Source of the DNA: Bacteroidota bacterium
GTDB taxonomy: Bacteria; Bacteroidota; Bacteroidia; Flavobacteriales; Flavobacteriaceae
DNA: 64,000 nucleotides
Reading direction: 5' to 3'
NCBI GenBank assembly: GCA_023434025.1
Contig: JAEYTL010000054.1
Location: 1 to 64,000 of the forward strand
The notes under the pieces are model-generated. The model made no database searches, was not told where the DNA came from, and saw only the letters and a list, made by a program, of their open reading frames with translations. Shown here piece by piece: positions 63,361 to 64,000 of this stretch. The position numbers and the translations under genes were made by a program. Position 1 is the stretch's first letter. Each line of letters opens with the position of its first letter.

Positions 63361-63402
63361 ATTTTACACCCGACAGACTTTGAAAACCTGTCAGCTGTAA
63401 AA
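63361..63402. repeat. Inverted repeat after the amylase gene
   Basis: ATTTTACA..GACAG and CTGTC..TGTAAAAT pair around an 11-base centre, directly after the stop. A second hairpin follows, so this may help RNA stability. Confidence 0.55.
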
Positions 63403-63404
63403 TG

Positions 63405-63436
63405 AAAAACCTGCTGACCGGAGCAGGTTTTTTTGT
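63405..63436 (+). terminator. Terminator after the amylase gene
   Basis: Perfect 11-bp stem AAAAACCTGCT / AGCAGGTTTTT, six-base loop, and a T run. Confidence 0.92.
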
Positions 63437-63494
63437 TTTTTTGCTGATATTCCTCAATTAATCACTAATTTTAGAAACTAAACATTTTTAGGGT

Positions 63495-64000
63495 TTGTGG
63501 AAAAAAGCAGTCATTACGGTTCTAGGTATCCTTCTGTTGATTTTTGTCTTAAATCTCGGTTTGACTTTCTGGGTTACGTATAAATTGCCCCGGATTATAA
63601 ACGAAAAAAATAATTCTCCTTATCATATTGCTTATCAGTCAGTTGATGTTTCATTAGTTAAAGGAAATGTCCGAGTAAAAAGCATTTCCATTTCGCCTAA
63701 AAATCATCCGATGGAAACAAAGACAAAAGCCGGAATATATGCAACAATTTCGGAAATCGAGGTAAAGGGCGTTAGTGTTTGGACAATACTTTTTAAGCAT
63801 AAAATAAAAGCTTCTAAAATCAATATCACAAAACCGGACATCATCCTTTATAAAAAAAATTACCAGGCTTTAAATGATCCCAACAGCATTACAGATGATG
63901 TTATAAAACCGTTTAAAAACACGATCGAAGTTTCAGATATTCACTTGGCAAACGGTAGTTTAAAAATCATTTCAACTCAATTGAATCAGTCTTCGCTGGA
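63495..64000 (+). CDS. AsmA-like/DUF748-like envelope protein (3' end missing)
   Basis: Starts at TTG 63495 because an in-frame TAG stands at 63489-63491, and runs open to the right edge (about 168 residues seen). One N-terminal TM helix (AVITVLGILLLIFVLNLGLTFWV), then a repeated pattern of short beta strands with VDVSLVKGNVRVKSISISP, SEIEVKGVSVWTILFKHKIKASKINITKPDIILY and IEVSDIHLANGSLKII. This is the shape of AsmA/DUF748 family proteins, which help lipid transport across the envelope. Not recognisable beyond the fold. Confidence 0.6.
   Translation, partial: MWKKAVITVLGILLLIFVLNLGLTFWVTYKLPRIINEKNNSPYHIAYQSVDVSLVKGNVRVKSISISPKNHPMETKTKAGIYATISEIEVKGVSVWTILFKHKIKASKINITKPDIILYKKNYQALNDPNSITDDVIKPFKNTIEVSDIHLANGSLKIISTQLNQSSL

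Overview
The window reads as one contiguous stretch of chromosome from a member of the Bacteroidota, almost certainly family Flavobacteriaceae. The evidence is: type IX secretion (T9SS) proteins (a gliding-motility-type C-terminal sorting domain, PorP/SprF, PorX); a fused lpxC-fabZ gene; a GLPGLI-domain protein; DUF3570, DUF4266 and DUF4258 proteins; start regions without strong Shine-Dalgarno sequences; and promoters of the Bacteroidota type (TTG, spacer of 17-19, TAnnTTTG). No phage, integrase, transposase, plasmid gene, rRNA or CRISPR array was seen. One tRNA, tRNA-Tyr(GTA), is present.

Layout. 1-4.9 kb: a T9SS-linked trio (3' end of a large repeat-rich secreted protein, PorP/SprF, OmpA-type protein). 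5-9.3 kb: ligA, a YhhN-like membrane protein and guaB. 9.3-14.3 kb: a TPR/AraC membrane regulator, a repetitive surface protein and a small unknown. 14.27-14.81 kb: a tandem array of about 138-bp palindromic units lying directly against the 3' end of tRNA-Tyr. 15-21.8 kb: a TlpA-type lipoprotein, a Gfo/Idh/MocA oxidoreductase, a PNGase F-like protein, a LytS/LytTR pair and an unknown membrane-anchored protein. 21.9-30.1 kb: a CHASE-PAS kinase with a receiver, a four-helix-bundle-like protein, a DNA glycosylase, a Pmp3-type protein and a giant hybrid two-component/AraC protein. 30.4-34.7 kb (minus strand): porX, tsaE, ald, a DUF4258 protein and a GNAT. 34.8-42.2 kb: an HD phosphohydrolase leading into lpxD, lpxC-fabZ, lpxA, efp, a second lpxD-like gene, an NTF2-like gene and sucD. 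42.3-44.1 kb: pirin and fabG. 44.4-53.7 kb: a co-directional envelope redox/metal cluster. 53.9-61.4 kb: a complete histidine operon with a leader peptide and attenuator. 61.5-64 kb: a GH13 amylase-like lipoprotein and the start of an AsmA-like gene.

How the genes work together. The lipid A block supplies acyltransferase, deacetylase and dehydratase steps of Raetz-pathway lipid A synthesis beside an HD protein and EF-P. The his operon covers the nine histidine enzymes in eight genes (HisB and HisIE are bifunctional) and carries a 16-residue leader with four consecutive His codons in front of a terminator. PorX ties the minus-strand block to control of the T9SS whose clients and accessory proteins open the window.

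The best candidate for an under-described system is 46.56-53.71 kb: periplasmic thioredoxin, ApbE flavin transferase, a tiny Cys-tailed DUF4266 lipoprotein, a DUF3570 predicted outer-membrane protein, a DUF1003 membrane protein, an OmpR-type regulator, a cation-diffusion-facilitator transporter, a sensor kinase and a four-TM His-rich protein. It looks like an envelope flavin/thiol redox module with its own sensing and metal export. Second is the palindromic array abutting tRNA-Tyr.
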